From assembly GCF_000739775.1 (NCBI RefSeq), contig NZ_BBJH01000008.1:1-64000 (forward strand): 64,000 nucleotides of DNA, in the 5' to 3' direction. This document shows, one piece after another, positions 8,850-18,075 of the stretch. Below the pieces are notes generated by a model, which saw only the letters and a program-made list of their open reading frames with translations, was not told the DNA's origin and made no database searches. Within the stretch, counting starts at the first letter, position 1. Each line of letters starts with the position of its first letter. The position numbers were made by a program, and so were the translations under genes. The DNA is from Paraburkholderia heleia NBRC 101817. GTDB lineage: Bacteria > Pseudomonadota > Gammaproteobacteria > Burkholderiales > Burkholderiaceae.

Positions 8850-9859
8850 AGGCCGCCGTGGTGCGCGCGCCGGGCGGGCTCGACCGGATCGAACTGCGCG
8901 ACATCGCCGAGCCCGGTGCGCCCGGCGCCGGCGAGATCCGCGTGGAGCTTCACGCCACGTCGCTCAATTTTCACGACCTGCTGGTGGCCAACGGCGCGAT
9001 CCCCACGGCGGATGGGCGCGTGCTGATGGCCGATGGGGCAGGGGTGGTGTCGGCGGTCGGCGCGGGCGTGACGGAATTCAAGCGCGGCGACCACGTCGTG
9101 TCGTGCTTCTTCCCGCAATGGGCGGACGGCTTGCCGTGGCAGGCCGTGGGCAACTTTGCGCAGACGCCCGGCGACGGCGTGGACGGCTTCGCGACCTTGC
9201 ACGCCGTGCGGTCCGCGAGCGCCTTCACGCTCGCGCCGCGCGGCTGGACCTCCGCCGAGGCGGCCACGATCACGACGGCGGGGCTCACCGCATGGCGCGC
9301 GCTCGTGGCCGAAGGCGGCCTCAAGGCCGGCGACACCGTGCTGACGCTCGGCACCGGCGGTGTGTCGATCGCGGCGCTGCAGATCGCGCGGATGATGGGC
9401 GCTTCGGTCATCGTCACGTCATCGTCGGACGAGAAGCTGGCGCGGGCGAAAGCGCTGGGCGCGGACCAGGTGGTCAACTACCGGCAACACGAAAAGTGGG
9501 GCGCGCTCGTGCGCGACATGACGGGCGGCAAGGGCGTGGATCACGTGATCGAAGTCGGCGGCCCCGGCACGCTCGCCCAGTCGATCGATGCGGTGCGCGT
9601 GGGCGGCCACATCGCGCTGATCGGCGTGTTGACCGGACGCGAAGGCACCGTGCCGACCTCCGTGCTCATGGCGAAGCAGGCGCGCCTGCAGGGCTTGATC
9701 GTGGGCAGTCGGCGCCAGCAGCAAGACTACGTCGCGGCGCTCGACCAGGCCGGCATTCGTCCCGTGCTCGACCGGACGTTCGGACTGGACGAGCTGGCCG
9801 ACGCGTTTCGTCATCAGCAGGCCGGGGCGCATTTCGGCAAGATCTGCGCGGCCTGGTGA
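8846..9859 (+). CDS. Zn-independent NAD(P)-dependent alcohol dehydrogenase / quinone oxidoreductase-like (MDR)
   Basis: 337 residues of the medium-chain dehydrogenase/reductase superfamily. The N-terminal GroES-like domain has LNFHDLLVANG and ADGAGVVSAVGAGV; the Rossmann domain has the nucleotide loop LGTGGVSIAALQIARMMGA (about residues 168-186). The structural and catalytic zinc ligands of classical ADHs are absent, so a quinone-oxidoreductase-like activity is more likely than zinc alcohol dehydrogenase. The ATG at 8846 overlaps the preceding gene's stop. It is clearly paralogous to the enzyme at 38507-39523 (SLN-(F/Y)-x-DL, ADGAG, FP-x-W-x-DG, LGTGGVSI, TSSSDEKL). Substrate unknown. Confidence 0.82.
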   Translation: MKAAVVRAPGGLDRIELRDIAEPGAPGAGEIRVELHATSLNFHDLLVANGAIPTADGRVLMADGAGVVSAVGAGVTEFKRGDHVVSCFFPQWADGLPWQAVGNFAQTPGDGVDGFATLHAVRSASAFTLAPRGWTSAEAATITTAGLTAWRALVAEGGLKAGDTVLTLGTGGVSIAALQIARMMGASVIVTSSSDEKLARAKALGADQVVNYRQHEKWGALVRDMTGGKGVDHVIEVGGPGTLAQSIDAVRVGGHIALIGVLTGREGTVPTSVLMAKQARLQGLIVGSRRQQQDYVAALDQAGIRPVLDRTFGLDELADAFRHQQAGAHFGKICAAW

Positions 9860-9962
9860 GGCCAACGTGGCGCCGATGGGGCGCGCGTAGGCGGTCGTCG
9901 TGCAAATTGCTTTGCATGGCAAAATGATTAAAAGCGCCATGCGAGGCGCAATGTTTCCGTTC

Positions 9963-9990
9963 TTTACACCGCATCACGAAGTGATATAAA
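9963..9990 (+). promoter_or_regulatory. Sigma-70-type promoter of the HiPIP gene
   Basis: TTTACA (9963-9968) and TATAAA (9985-9990) are separated by 16 bp, each one mismatch from consensus. The HiPIP start codon lies about 90 nt further on, leaving room for a leader of about 80 nt. Confidence 0.6.
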
Positions 9991-10079
9991 TAAACAGCAC
10001 ACGGAAAAAACGCGAACGAACCGGCCTGCTGATCCGCAACCACGAGAGCCGGGTACGTTCCATGCTCAGGAGCCCCACC

Positions 10080-10391
10080 ATGCCGCTTTCCCGTCGTCGC
10101 TTCATGATCCTTGCCGCCTCCGTGGCTTCCACGGCGGCACTCTCCAGCGAATCGCGCGCCGACGCGCCCGTGCTCTCCGAGAGCGATCCGACCGCCATGG
10201 CGCTCGGCTATAAAACCGACGCGAGCAAAGTCGACAAGACCAAATTCCCGCGCTTCCAGACAGGACAGACCTGCGCGAACTGCCAGCTGTTTCAGGGCAA
10301 GCCGGGCGCGCCGAATGGCCCGTGCGCAACCTATGGCGGCAAGATCGTCGACGCCAAAGGCTGGTGCAATGCCTACGTGAAGAAGGCCTGA
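10080..10391 (+). CDS. High-potential iron-sulfur protein (HiPIP), Tat-exported
   Basis: 103 residues. A Tat signal (SRRRFM at residues 4-9, then a hydrophobic stretch, cleaved near SRA-DA) precedes the HiPIP domain with four cluster cysteines: Cys65 and Cys68 (CANC), Cys82 (PCATYGG) and Cys96 (GWCNAY). It carries one [4Fe-4S] cluster and acts as a periplasmic one-electron carrier, typically to terminal oxidases or photosynthetic or denitrification partners. The ATG at 10080 is preceded by AGGAG at 7 nt; a second in-frame ATG at 10062 is less well placed. It is a single-gene unit behind its own promoter. Confidence 0.93.
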   Translation: MPLSRRRFMILAASVASTAALSSESRADAPVLSESDPTAMALGYKTDASKVDKTKFPRFQTGQTCANCQLFQGKPGAPNGPCATYGGKIVDAKGWCNAYVKKA

Positions 10392-10450
10392 GCCATGCCC
10401 CCGCGAGGGGTATGCTACAGGCCATCGGGCAATGAGTTTCGGGAGGCGCA

Positions 10451-10648
10451 ATGAAGGCGGTGTGCCCGCTGCACGGGCCTACGACCATCGTCGGTACGAA
10501 CGCGTACGGGTTTCCGGTGTATGCGTGTTGCCGCGACGACATTCCCTTTGTCATGCCTCCGGACGCCTGTACGCGCGAGCCGGTGCGCTCCGCAGACGAG
10601 CCGGCGCCGAAACCCCGGCAACCTCCGGCAGACAAGGAGCCACGCTGA
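10451..10648 (+). CDS. Small Cys-containing hypothetical protein
   Basis: 65 residues. CPLHG (from residue 5), YACC (about residues 24-27) and another Cys at residue 40 give a spacing that could bind metal; the tail is Pro/Lys/Glu-rich and disordered. A GGGAGG ribosome site precedes the ATG. It lies 59 bp behind the HiPIP gene in the same direction and converges on the ureidoglycolate lyase-like gene. No family recognised. Confidence 0.6.
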   Translation: MKAVCPLHGPTTIVGTNAYGFPVYACCRDDIPFVMPPDACTREPVRSADEPAPKPRQPPADKEPR

Positions 10649-10679
10649 CGAACCGATCGTTCGCCCACGCCGCTACGCG

Positions 10680-11330
10680 TTAGTCATGCGTAATGACGGC
10701 CTCGAGCAAACAGCCGAATTCCAAAGCGAATTCGACCGAGACGCGTGCATGCACGGCGCCTTGTTTGTCGAAGAATCGCTGCGTCCCGGCTAGCGTGAAC
10801 ACACCTTCATGCCAGATGCCGGGGTGGATATAGAGACCGTGCCGCCCGTCGAAGCGGAAGCACACGAAATTCTCCGGCGTAATGTCGTCTCCCGGCAATG
10901 CGAGCGGAACATAAAACGGGCGACGATCGAGCGGAAAGAATAGTTGCCCGCCGTCGGGGTGATAGTTCGCATGCCATATCAACATGCGCTCCGGTGTGGC
11001 AGCGCTGTCTTCGTGTGCGTCGTCTGGCTCCGTTGCGTACGCGAGAACATAGTTGCCGCCAACCGCTTCGTTTCGCCCGTAAAGAATGTCGCCGCGCCAT
11101 TCGCTCACGAACGTGCCTTCGGTCGTGCCCGCTTCGTCGCCGGTTCCCGGGTCGATCGGTCTTGACCCCACTGCGGGCCACTGGACGATTTCCACCTGGC
11201 ACGCGTGCGGGTCGTCCACCAGCTTGCCATAGCCGTTCAGCGTTGCCGAAGTCGCCTCGACCACGGGCATCGCCACTCGCCGCAGGTTTCGCGGAAGGGC
11301 CGGATTGAGGTAGTCGATCTCTTTGCTCAT
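10680..11330 (-). CDS. Ureidoglycolate lyase (AllA)-like protein
   Basis: 216 residues of cupin-like beta fold. The C-terminal half (HGLYIHPGIWHEGVF, then an FALEFGCLLEA tail) resembles ureidoglycolate lyase, which splits ureidoglycolate into glyoxylate and urea at the end of purine/allantoin breakdown. The first half has LNGYGKLVDDPHACQVEIVQWP, also as in that family. The ATG at 11330 is chosen because the upstream extension is unlike the family; its ribosome site is weak. No other purine-degradation gene is adjacent, so the assignment is to the family rather than a proven enzyme. The product glyoxylate could feed the sgaA operon at 25.9 kb. Confidence 0.62.
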   Translation of the reverse strand: MSKEIDYLNPALPRNLRRVAMPVVEATSATLNGYGKLVDDPHACQVEIVQWPAVGSRPIDPGTGDEAGTTEGTFVSEWRGDILYGRNEAVGGNYVLAYATEPDDAHEDSAATPERMLIWHANYHPDGGQLFFPLDRRPFYVPLALPGDDITPENFVCFRFDGRHGLYIHPGIWHEGVFTLAGTQRFFDKQGAVHARVSVEFALEFGCLLEAVITHD

Positions 11331-11526
11331 GACGAATGTCACCGGGCGTAAAAAGGCGATGCGCCAGAACCGCAACGGCACCGAGCTTAGAGCGCGTACC
11401 CGTCGGCAGTCAAATGAATAATCGTGCGGCGGCGCGATTCGCACGCCGCCGGAGCCGGTGTTCGCCTGGTGGTGCAATATGGATCGCGGCCGGCGCGTCC
11501 CTGCGCGGCAAATTCAGGAGTGGGTC

Positions 11527-11889
11527 ATGAAATCGAATCTGCGATGCGCCTTGTATGCGTCTTTTCTGTTGACCGTCACTGGCGTGGCGCATGCCCAATC
11601 GGCAAATGCGCCCATGGACGCGTCGATGGCGCCGGGCACGACCCAGGCGGCGCCCAGCACGACGAAGGCGGACCGCGCACTCGCCCGAGCCGTGCGGCGC
11701 GCCTTGTCGAGGGCACAGGGATTCAATGTTTCCGGCGTTTTCGTTCGCGCGCGCGGCGGCGCCGTGACGCTGAGCGGCACGGTTCGCACGGGCGACCAGA
11801 TTCGTCAGGCGGAAGACGTTGCGCGTTCGGTGCAGGGCGTGACTTCGGTGACGAACAAGCTGACGCTCTTTCACGGCGGGAACGGTTGA
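11527..11889 (+). CDS. Secreted BON-domain protein
   Basis: 120 residues. A signal peptide (residues 1-24, ending AHAQ) is followed by a Ser/Thr/Ala linker and one BON domain (about residues 48-115; the GAVTLSGTVRTGDQIRQAEDVARSV core, then VTNKLTLF). BON proteins of the OsmY type are periplasmic and associated with osmotic or envelope stress and phospholipid binding. AGGAG lies 7 nt before the ATG. It is divergent from the ureidoglycolate lyase-like gene. Confidence 0.85.
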   Translation: MKSNLRCALYASFLLTVTGVAHAQSANAPMDASMAPGTTQAAPSTTKADRALARAVRRALSRAQGFNVSGVFVRARGGAVTLSGTVRTGDQIRQAEDVARSVQGVTSVTNKLTLFHGGNG

Positions 11890-11991
11890 ATTCGCCACGT
11901 TGGGATTCGCGCGCGGATTGCCCGGGATGCAGTCAGCGTTTCCCGAAGCGGCTCCTTCGACCCCGGCTTGTCACGCAGCAACCCGGCGAGC

Positions 11992-12030
11992 AAAAGAAAA
12001 TGGCGCCGCAGGCTGAAAGCCTGCGGCGCC
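11992..12030 (-). terminator. Rho-independent terminator of acnB
   Basis: A perfect 12-bp stem, GGCGCCGCAGGC (12002-12013) with GCCTGCGGCGCC (12019-12030), and a TGAAA/TTTCA loop. On the minus strand it is followed by ATTTTCTTTT. It lies 61 bp past the acnB stop. Confidence 0.92.
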
Positions 12031-12091
12031 ACTGTCCGGTGCTACGGCGCGGAACTCAATCCAAACCCCGCGCCGCACTCCGGCATGACAC

Positions 12092-14677
12092 TTACATCGT
12101 CACCGTATCGGCCACTTCCTTGAAGTCGGCGATCTGGTCGAAGTTCATGTATTGGTAGATCTTGTCGCCGTTGGCGTTGATCACCCCGATGTCGGCCATG
12201 TACTCTTCCCTGGTCGGGATCCTGCCCAGACGCGAGCAGATCGCCGCCAGCTCCGCCGAGCCGAGGTACACGTTCGTGTTCTTGCCCAGACGGTTCGGGA
12301 AGTTGCGCGTCGAGGTCGACATGACCGTTGCGCCTTCGCGCACCTGTGCCTGGTTACCCATGCACAGCGAGCAGCCCGGCATCTCGGTACGCGCACCAGC
12401 CGTGCCGAACACGCCGTAGTGGCCTTCTTCGGTCAACTGCTTCTGGTCCATTTTGGTCGGCGGCGCAACCCACAGCTTGACCGGAATGTCGCGCTTGCCT
12501 TCGAGCAGCTTCGACGCGGCACGGAAGTGACCGATGTTGGTCATGCACGAGCCGATGAACACTTCGTCAATCTTGGCTCCAGCAACGTCCGACAGCGTCT
12601 TCACGTCGTCCGGATCGTTCGGGCAGGCCACGATCGGCTCATGCACGTCGGCCAGGTCGATTTCGATGACGGCGGCGTACTCGGCATCCGCATCCGGTTG
12701 CAGCAATTGCGGGTCGGCCAGCCATGCTTCCATCGCCTTGATGCGGCGCTGCAGGCTGCGCGGGTCCTGGTAGCCCTGGGCGATCATCCACTTCAGCAGC
12801 GTGATGTTGCTGTTGAGGTATTCGATGATCGGTTCCTTGTTCAGGTGCACCGTGCAACCGGCGGCCGAACGCTCCGCCGATGCATCCGAGAGCTCGAACG
12901 CTTGCTCGACCTTCAGATCGGGCAGGCCTTCGATTTCGAGAATGCGGCCCGAGAAGATGTTCTTCTTGCCTTGCTTGGCGACCGTCAGCGTGCCTTGCTT
13001 GATGGCGTAGAGCGGGATGGCGTTGACGAGGTCACGCAGCGTGACGCCCGGCTGCATCTTGCCCTTGAAGCGCACGAGCACCGATTCCGGCATGTCCAGC
13101 GGCATCGTGCCGGTGGCGGCCGCGAAGGCGACCAGGCCCGAGCCTGCCGGGAAGCTGATGCCGATCGGGAAACGCGTGTGCGAGTCGCCGCCGGTGCCGA
13201 CGGTGTCGGGCAGCAGCATGCGGTTCAGCCACGAGTGGATCACGCCGTCGCCCGGACGCAGCGCAATACCGCCGCGGTTGCTGATGAAGTTCGGCAGCGT
13301 CTGGTGCGTCTTCACGTCCACCGGCTTCGGATACGCGGCGGTGTGGCAGAACGACTGCATGACGAGGTCGGCCGAGAAGCCGAGGCACGCGAGGTCCTTC
13401 AGTTCGTCGCGGGTCATCGGGCCCGTGGTGTCCTGCGAACCGACCGAGGTCATCTTCGGTTCGCAGTACGTGCCCGGGCGCACGCCCTGGCCTTCCGGCA
13501 GACCGCACGCGCGGCCAACCATCTTCTGCGCCAGCGAGAAACCCTTGCCGCTGTTGGCCGGCTGCTGCGGCAGGCGGAACAGTGCCGACGGGGCGAGACC
13601 CAGCGCTTCACGCGCCTTGGCGGTCAGACCGCGGCCGATGATCAGCGGAATGCGGCCGCCGGCGCGCACTTCGTCGAACAGCACGTCGGACTTGACCTGG
13701 AATTCGGCAATGACTTCGCCGTTCTTGAGCGCCTTGCCTTCGTACGGACGCAGTTCGACCACGTCGCCCATTTCCATCTTCGAGACGTCGAGCTCGATCG
13801 GCAGGGCGCCGGCGTCTTCCATCGTGTTGTAGAAGATCGGGGCGATCTTGCCGCCCAGGCACACGCCGCCGAAGCGCTTGTTCGGGATGTAGGGAATGTC
13901 TTCGCCCGTGAACCACAGCACCGAGTTGGTGGCCGACTTGCGCGAGGAGCCGGTACCGACCACGTCGCCCACGTAGGCGACCAGGTGGCCCTTTTCCTTC
14001 AGCGACTCGATGAACTTGACCGGGCCGCGCTTGCCGTCTTCTTCCGGCGTGATGCCGGGACGGGCGTTCTTCAGCATCGCCAGCGCGTGCATCGGGATGT
14101 CCGGGCGCGTGGTCGCGTCCGGGGCAGGCGAGAGGTCGTCGGTGTTGGTTTCGCCCGTCACCTTGAACACGGTGATGGTCAGGCTCTGCGGCACTTCCGG
14201 ACGGCTCGTGAACCATTCGGCGTCGGCCCAGCTTTGCAGCACGGCGCGCGCGTTGGCGTTGCCGTTGTCGGCCAGTTCCTTGACGTCGTGGAACTGGTCG
14301 AACATCAGCAGGGTTTTCTTCAGCGCGTCGGCAGCCACGGTGCCCACTTCGGCGTCGGACAGCAGTTCGATCAGCGGGGCGATGTTGTAGCCGCCCAGCA
14401 TCGTGCCGAGCAGTTCGGTCGCGCGAGCGCGCGAGATCAGCGCGCAGGCGGTTTCGCCCTTGGCCACGGCAGCGAGGAAGCCGGCCTTCACGCGAGCGGC
14501 TTCGTCGACGCCCGCGGGCACGCGGTTCGTGATCAGGTCGACCAGCATCTGCTCAACGCCCGCGGGCGGGTTGGTCAGCAGTTCCACCAGTTCGGCGGTC
14601 TGCTGGGCCGTGAGGGGCAGGGGAGGAATGCCGAGCGCGGCGCGTGCGGCTACGTGAGCGCGATAGTTTTCAAGCAT
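12092..14677 (-). CDS. acnB: Aconitate hydratase B
   Basis: 861 residues, the usual AcnB length. It interconverts citrate and isocitrate in the TCA cycle through a [4Fe-4S] cluster; in some bacteria the apo-form also binds mRNA. N-terminal HEAT-like helices ([21 protein letters not shown]) precede the swivelling domain and the catalytic part. Hallmarks include [20 protein letters not shown], the cluster cysteines in FIGSCMTN and GCSLCMGNQ, and [12 protein letters not shown]. The ATG at 14677 gives the canonical MLENYRAHV start. It is a single-gene unit with its own promoter, an adjacent palindrome and a strong terminator. Confidence 0.97.
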   Translation of the reverse strand: MLENYRAHVAARAALGIPPLPLTAQQTAELVELLTNPPAGVEQMLVDLITNRVPAGVDEAARVKAGFLAAVAKGETACALISRARATELLGTMLGGYNIAPLIELLSDAEVGTVAADALKKTLLMFDQFHDVKELADNGNANARAVLQSWADAEWFTSRPEVPQSLTITVFKVTGETNTDDLSPAPDATTRPDIPMHALAMLKNARPGITPEEDGKRGPVKFIESLKEKGHLVAYVGDVVGTGSSRKSATNSVLWFTGEDIPYIPNKRFGGVCLGGKIAPIFYNTMEDAGALPIELDVSKMEMGDVVELRPYEGKALKNGEVIAEFQVKSDVLFDEVRAGGRIPLIIGRGLTAKAREALGLAPSALFRLPQQPANSGKGFSLAQKMVGRACGLPEGQGVRPGTYCEPKMTSVGSQDTTGPMTRDELKDLACLGFSADLVMQSFCHTAAYPKPVDVKTHQTLPNFISNRGGIALRPGDGVIHSWLNRMLLPDTVGTGGDSHTRFPIGISFPAGSGLVAFAAATGTMPLDMPESVLVRFKGKMQPGVTLRDLVNAIPLYAIKQGTLTVAKQGKKNIFSGRILEIEGLPDLKVEQAFELSDASAERSAAGCTVHLNKEPIIEYLNSNITLLKWMIAQGYQDPRSLQRRIKAMEAWLADPQLLQPDADAEYAAVIEIDLADVHEPIVACPNDPDDVKTLSDVAGAKIDEVFIGSCMTNIGHFRAASKLLEGKRDIPVKLWVAPPTKMDQKQLTEEGHYGVFGTAGARTEMPGCSLCMGNQAQVREGATVMSTSTRNFPNRLGKNTNVYLGSAELAAICSRLGRIPTREEYMADIGVINANGDKIYQYMNFDQIADFKEVADTVTM

Positions 14678-14758
14678 TGGGGGACCTACTGGTATTGCGT
14701 TTGAAGGCGAAGGCTTTTCAGGCACTCCGAGGCTTTTCCAGACACTGCTTTGAGCGGG

Positions 14759-14787
14759 ATTTTAAGCGCAATACGATATAACGTCAA
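14759..14787 (-). promoter_or_regulatory. Sigma-70 promoter of acnB
   Basis: On the minus strand TTGACG (14787-14782) and TAAAAT (14764-14759) are separated by exactly 17 bp, with one mismatch each from consensus. The predicted transcript starts near 14752, about 75 nt before the acnB ATG. Confidence 0.75.
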
Positions 14788-14797
14788 ATGTCTTATG

Positions 14798-14809
14798 TCT
14801 TATATAAGA
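14798..14809. promoter_or_regulatory. Palindromic operator candidate upstream of acnB
   Basis: A perfect 12-bp palindrome TCTTATATAAGA lies 10 bp upstream of the -35 box. The motif start GTCTTAT is repeated directly just beside it (14790-14796). Position and symmetry fit a GntR- or VanR-type regulator of TCA-cycle genes; the protein is unknown. An activator-like position or a looped repressor are both possible. Confidence 0.6.
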
Positions 14810-14855
14810 GTTGGCCACGACGCCGATGCCGGCGTCAAAAAACCTGCGATTTCCC

Positions 14856-15242
14856 TCAGGGCTTGCGGCCAAACGCTTCCCGCAGCTTTCCTTTTGCTTT
14901 CACGAGCGTGTCGCGCCGCGATTTGGGCAGGTTTCTGCCCGCGCGGTTGATGTAGAAGTTCAGCATCGACATGGCCGACTGGAATGGCGTGCCCTTGCGC
15001 CGCCGGCTGTGCAGCGACGACTCCTTGAGCGAGCGGGCGATCGCTTCGGCGCTGCCGGACCTGAATACGCCGGCCTCGATGTCCATGGCGTCGCTCGTTT
15101 CGTTCACGTGTTTCGACCATTTGTTCGTGGTGCCGCTCGCGGCGCTTTTCCTTTGACCTTTGGCGGCGCGCGCGCGGGCATGACGCTGCCGCGCGGGGCG
15201 GCCGCCCTTGCGTCGCGTAGAAGGAGGCTGGCTCGTGTTCAT
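14856..15242 (-). CDS. DUF3175 protein
   Basis: 128 residues. A basic Arg/Lys/Ala-rich start (residues 1-40, histone-tail-like) is followed by the conserved DUF3175 region: KWSKHVNETSDAMDIEAGVF, a SAEAIARSLK stretch and GTPFQSAMSMLNFYINRAG. Function is unknown; the composition suggests nucleic-acid contact. The ATG at 15242 has GGGAGAAG in front. It is divergent from the small gene at 15387. Confidence 0.8.
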   Translation of the reverse strand: MNTSQPPSTRRKGGRPARQRHARARAAKGQRKSAASGTTNKWSKHVNETSDAMDIEAGVFRSGSAEAIARSLKESSLHSRRRKGTPFQSAMSMLNFYINRAGRNLPKSRRDTLVKAKGKLREAFGRKP

Positions 15243-15386
15243 GACTTCTCCCATCAGACGATTCGTTTGCTGCGCAAATGCAATACCGGCTGCACCGTGC
15301 GGCGGCGTCCGGCACGCCCTATGCGGCCACACGGTGTATACGCACGCGGAGAGGGCGCGTCGAACCGGCAAGGGAGGCAGGCGATC

Positions 15387-15677
15387 ATGAAGTCAACGCC
15401 ACGCTATGAAGTGAATGTCTGCGGCGGCAATTTCCAGCATGTCCGGGAATGCTTTCGCGAATGGAAGAATGAGACGCTTATCTATCGCAAGGACCAGAAG
15501 ATGTTTGAGGGACGCAACGAGGTGCGTCCGCTGGAAAAGCGCGAGTACGACAACACGGAACAGGCGCGCAAGGCGCTGCAAAACGCCTGCAGCCCGCACG
15601 ATCGCTATGCGCTGGCTGCAGAAGTGAGCAACGGCGAGCGCGACATGTGGATCGTGATGGCGGCCTATCGGGAATGA
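15387..15677 (+). CDS. Small hypothetical protein
   Basis: 96 residues with mixed alpha/beta composition, many charged residues, and Cys at 11, 22 and 69; no signal or membrane segment. GGGAGG lies upstream of the ATG and codon use is normal for the window. It heads a run of three small same-strand genes (to 16333). I do not recognise a domain. Confidence 0.65.
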   Translation: MKSTPRYEVNVCGGNFQHVRECFREWKNETLIYRKDQKMFEGRNEVRPLEKREYDNTEQARKALQNACSPHDRYALAAEVSNGERDMWIVMAAYRE

Positions 15678-15806
15678 AGGCGGCGCAAGACCGGCGCAGG
15701 AGCGAGCGCGCCGGCGCAATCGTGAAGATCAGCCCGACGGGCGAGGTAAAAGAATTACAAGCGCGGCGCGCGGAATTGCAACCGCCGCGCACGAGGGAGG
15801 GATCAA

Positions 15807-16025
15807 ATGAAAAGCATTGCGAAATCGGCTGCCAGTCCGGGCAGGCCGCGCGCCCGCTCGTGGCTCCTTTTGTGGCTGCCCGGCGCGCTCGCGCTGGCAT
15901 TCGGCTGTACGGCCTGCAAACGTGCGGACGAAGGCGCCCGCCCGCAAACCGTGAACGCTTCGAGTAGCCAGATGCCGGCGCCGGCCGGCGCGCAAATGGC
16001 GCCGGCGAGCACCCCGAAACCGTAA
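15807..16025 (+). CDS. Small predicted lipoprotein or exported peptide
   Basis: 72 residues. A basic N-terminus and hydrophobic core (WLLLWLPGALALAFGC) end at Cys34 in a lipobox-like context, then a short Ser/Pro/Ala-rich tail. GAGGGAGGGATCAA lies before the ATG. A 34-residue leader is long for a lipoprotein, so Sec export without lipidation is possible. Probably co-transcribed with the next gene (38-bp gap). Confidence 0.6.
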   Translation: MKSIAKSAASPGRPRARSWLLLWLPGALALAFGCTACKRADEGARPQTVNASSSQMPAPAGAQMAPASTPKP

Positions 16026-16063
16026 GCAGGATGCCTCGCATCCACCCCTTTGAGGAGCCGAGT

Positions 16064-16333
16064 ATGGGTCTTTCGACACAAAACCCCACGCCGGACGAGT
16101 CCGGCGAAACCGGCGACGAACGCGCCTCCGGCAAGCAACCGGCGCAGAAGAAACCCGCACGGGGTGCGCCGGGCAGCTTCGATCAACCGGAGTCGCGGCC
16201 TGAGTTCATGCCGCGCGAGGGCGGCCCGCACCCGGAGCAGACCGCGGAGGTGCCGCTCGGCCATCACGGCCGGGCGGAGCCGCCGGGATCGTTCGGGCAC
16301 AATAGTCCACCCGTGAAAAGGAAGGGCGGTTAG
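16064..16333 (+). CDS. Small disordered hydrophilic protein
   Basis: 89 residues rich in Gly, Pro, Glu, Arg and His with no hydrophobic core, similar in style to the protein at 2510-2746. The ATG at 16064 is chosen for the GAGGAG ribosome site; an in-frame ATG at 16031 would add 11 residues. The 268 bp from its end to the next gene contain nothing I can support. Confidence 0.6.
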   Translation: MGLSTQNPTPDESGETGDERASGKQPAQKKPARGAPGSFDQPESRPEFMPREGGPHPEQTAEVPLGHHGRAEPPGSFGHNSPPVKRKGG

Positions 16334-16601
16334 TCATGCGAGGTACCGCAGCGCGCTGCCTTCAGGCGGCTCTTCGTAGCCGGCGCTCCAGCATAGGGTG
16401 AAAAACCGGTTAGCCGCTGGCGCTTCAGGCGTGGCGGCCGGCCGGCTCGTGCGCCTCTTTCCGGAGGCCGCCTTCACGTCGGCGCTGGCGTATTACGTGG
16501 TCTATCGGCCCGAGTGCGCGAGTTTGCCGCGCCTGACGGCGTTTCGTGACTGGCTAAGAAGCGAGGTGCGGGAAGAGGGGGCGCCCGGCGCGAAAACCGC
16601 G

Positions 16602-17447
16602 CTAAGGCGCGAGTATCCACGCCGTGATGGCGTGCACGACTTCGCTTTCGATGCCGTTGAAGCCGTGATGGGCGAACGCCCCGCACGGGTCGCCCCGCGA
16701 GGCGCCGCCGGAGACGAGCATCAGCCTGGTTTCCGGCGATTGCGTGAGCTTTTGCATGAGTGTGTCTGTCTCCGATACCGGACAGAGCTTGCAGGCGTCG
16801 TCCTTGTTGTGCACGACGAGCACGGGAATCCTGAGCGCGGAGAGGTTCATGCCCGTGACCGGGTCGCCGCCGCGGTTTTCGCGCAGGATCGTCGAGGTGA
16901 GCACGATGCCGTCCGGGCCCGCGCCGGGGTTTGCGTCGGGGTTCGCGAGCGCAATGGCGACGGCCGCGACCGACTGCGTGCCGCGGCTCGTGCCCACGAG
17001 CCATACCGGCACGTGTAGTTGTTCGCGCAACCATGCGATCACGGCGCGGGCGTCCGCGGCGTGTTCGGGCGTCTGGCGAAAGCCGTCCAGGTAGGGCGGA
17101 GATTGCCGGTCGCCCGGCGCGTCGATGACCGCCACGGCAATGCCGTCGTTCACGAACAGCATGCGGCTTCGCACGAGAAAATTGTTGGCGCCCCAGCCGA
17201 AGTTTCCCTGCGGGTCCAGTTGCAGGCCGCCGTGGCCGCCCGCGTAAAGAATCGCGGCCGCCTTTGGCGCTGCGGGCGCGATGAAGAGGAAACGCTGGGT
17301 GACGCCGGGCCGGGTGGGAATATCGACGACCTTGGGCGCGCTTTGCGCGTGGGCCAGCAAGGACGACGCTGCGAGCACGAACGCCAATGTCAATGCCGAC
17401 GCCAGCGGCGCGCCGCGCCGCCAGCGCGAAGCCATGCGAGCGCTCAT
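16602..17447 (-). CDS. Secreted alpha/beta hydrolase
   Basis: 281 residues. A signal peptide (about 1-34, ending AHAQ) is followed by an alpha/beta-hydrolase fold: oxyanion region AGGHGG (69-74), nucleophile elbow GTSRG with Ser154, acid Asp216 or Asp217, and His260/261 in AFAHHGFNG. Cys219 and Cys222 may form a disulfide in the periplasm. The substrate is unknown; a dienelactone hydrolase-like fold is typical. It lies 16 bp downstream of the LysE-type exporter gene on the same strand, so the two are probably co-transcribed. Confidence 0.8.
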   Translation of the reverse strand: MSARMASRWRRGAPLASALTLAFVLAASSLLAHAQSAPKVVDIPTRPGVTQRFLFIAPAAPKAAAILYAGGHGGLQLDPQGNFGWGANNFLVRSRMLFVNDGIAVAVIDAPGDRQSPPYLDGFRQTPEHAADARAVIAWLREQLHVPVWLVGTSRGTQSVAAVAIALANPDANPGAGPDGIVLTSTILRENRGGDPVTGMNLSALRIPVLVVHNKDDACKLCPVSETDTLMQKLTQSPETRLMLVSGGASRGDPCGAFAHHGFNGIESEVVHAITAWILAP

Positions 17448-17463
17448 GGCCGCGTGACCTGGT

Positions 17464-18075
17464 TCAGCGCCCTGCGAGCATGCGCCCGCCGAGCCCGATC
17501 AGCACGACGCCCACCACCGAGTCGAGCGCGGCCTTGCGCCGGACGAGGAACTGGCGCACGGCGGGATGTGAGGCGAGCAGGGCCATCGAGCAATACCAGG
17601 CGCACGAGATGAGGATCGCCATCACGACAACGGCCGCTTCGAGCCAGCGCGGCGCGGCGGGGGGCACCATCAACGCGAAGATGCTGCCGTAGAACGCTAT
17701 GGCCTTGGGATTCGTCATGCTGACGACGTAGCCCTTTTTCGCTGCGGCCCAACCCGATGCACCCGCCTGCGCCGCAATCTGCAAGGGCTGTCGCGCGGCA
17801 AGGAGCATTTTCGCGCCGAGCCAGATCAGATAGGCCGCGCCTGCAATGCGCAGCCCGGTGCCGATCCAGGCCACGTGCGCGACGATCAGGCTCAAACCCG
17901 CCATGGCTGTCCATGCCCACGTGCCGGAGGCGGCCGCGAGGCCGAGACCCGTCGCGAGGCCCGCGCGCCGCGAGGCGACCGCCGTGGAGGTGACGATGAC
18001 GAAGTTCGGCCCGGGGCTGGCGACGCTCAGCAGCAGGACGCCCGAAAGTGCGAGCAGGACGTTGAAATAGTTCAT
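17464..18075 (-). CDS. LysE/RhtB-family amino-acid exporter
   Basis: 203 residues with about six membrane segments and the family signature SPGPNFVIVTSTAVASRRAG (residues 20-39). The family exports amino acids such as homoserine, threonine or lysine through the inner membrane. SMTNPKAIAFYGSIFAL in the middle is also typical. The first gene of a likely two-gene unit with the secreted hydrolase. Substrate not predictable. Confidence 0.9.
   Translation of the reverse strand: MNYFNVLLALSGVLLLSVASPGPNFVIVTSTAVASRRAGLATGLGLAAASGTWAWTAMAGLSLIVAHVAWIGTGLRIAGAAYLIWLGAKMLLAARQPLQIAAQAGASGWAAAKKGYVVSMTNPKAIAFYGSIFALMVPPAAPRWLEAAVVVMAILISCAWYCSMALLASHPAVRQFLVRRKAALDSVVGVVLIGLGGRMLAGR

Noticed and set aside
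12152..14704. 850-codon open frame opposite acnB
   Set aside because: Mirror frame of a clearly identified gene; no recognisable domain and Arg/His/Val-biased composition.
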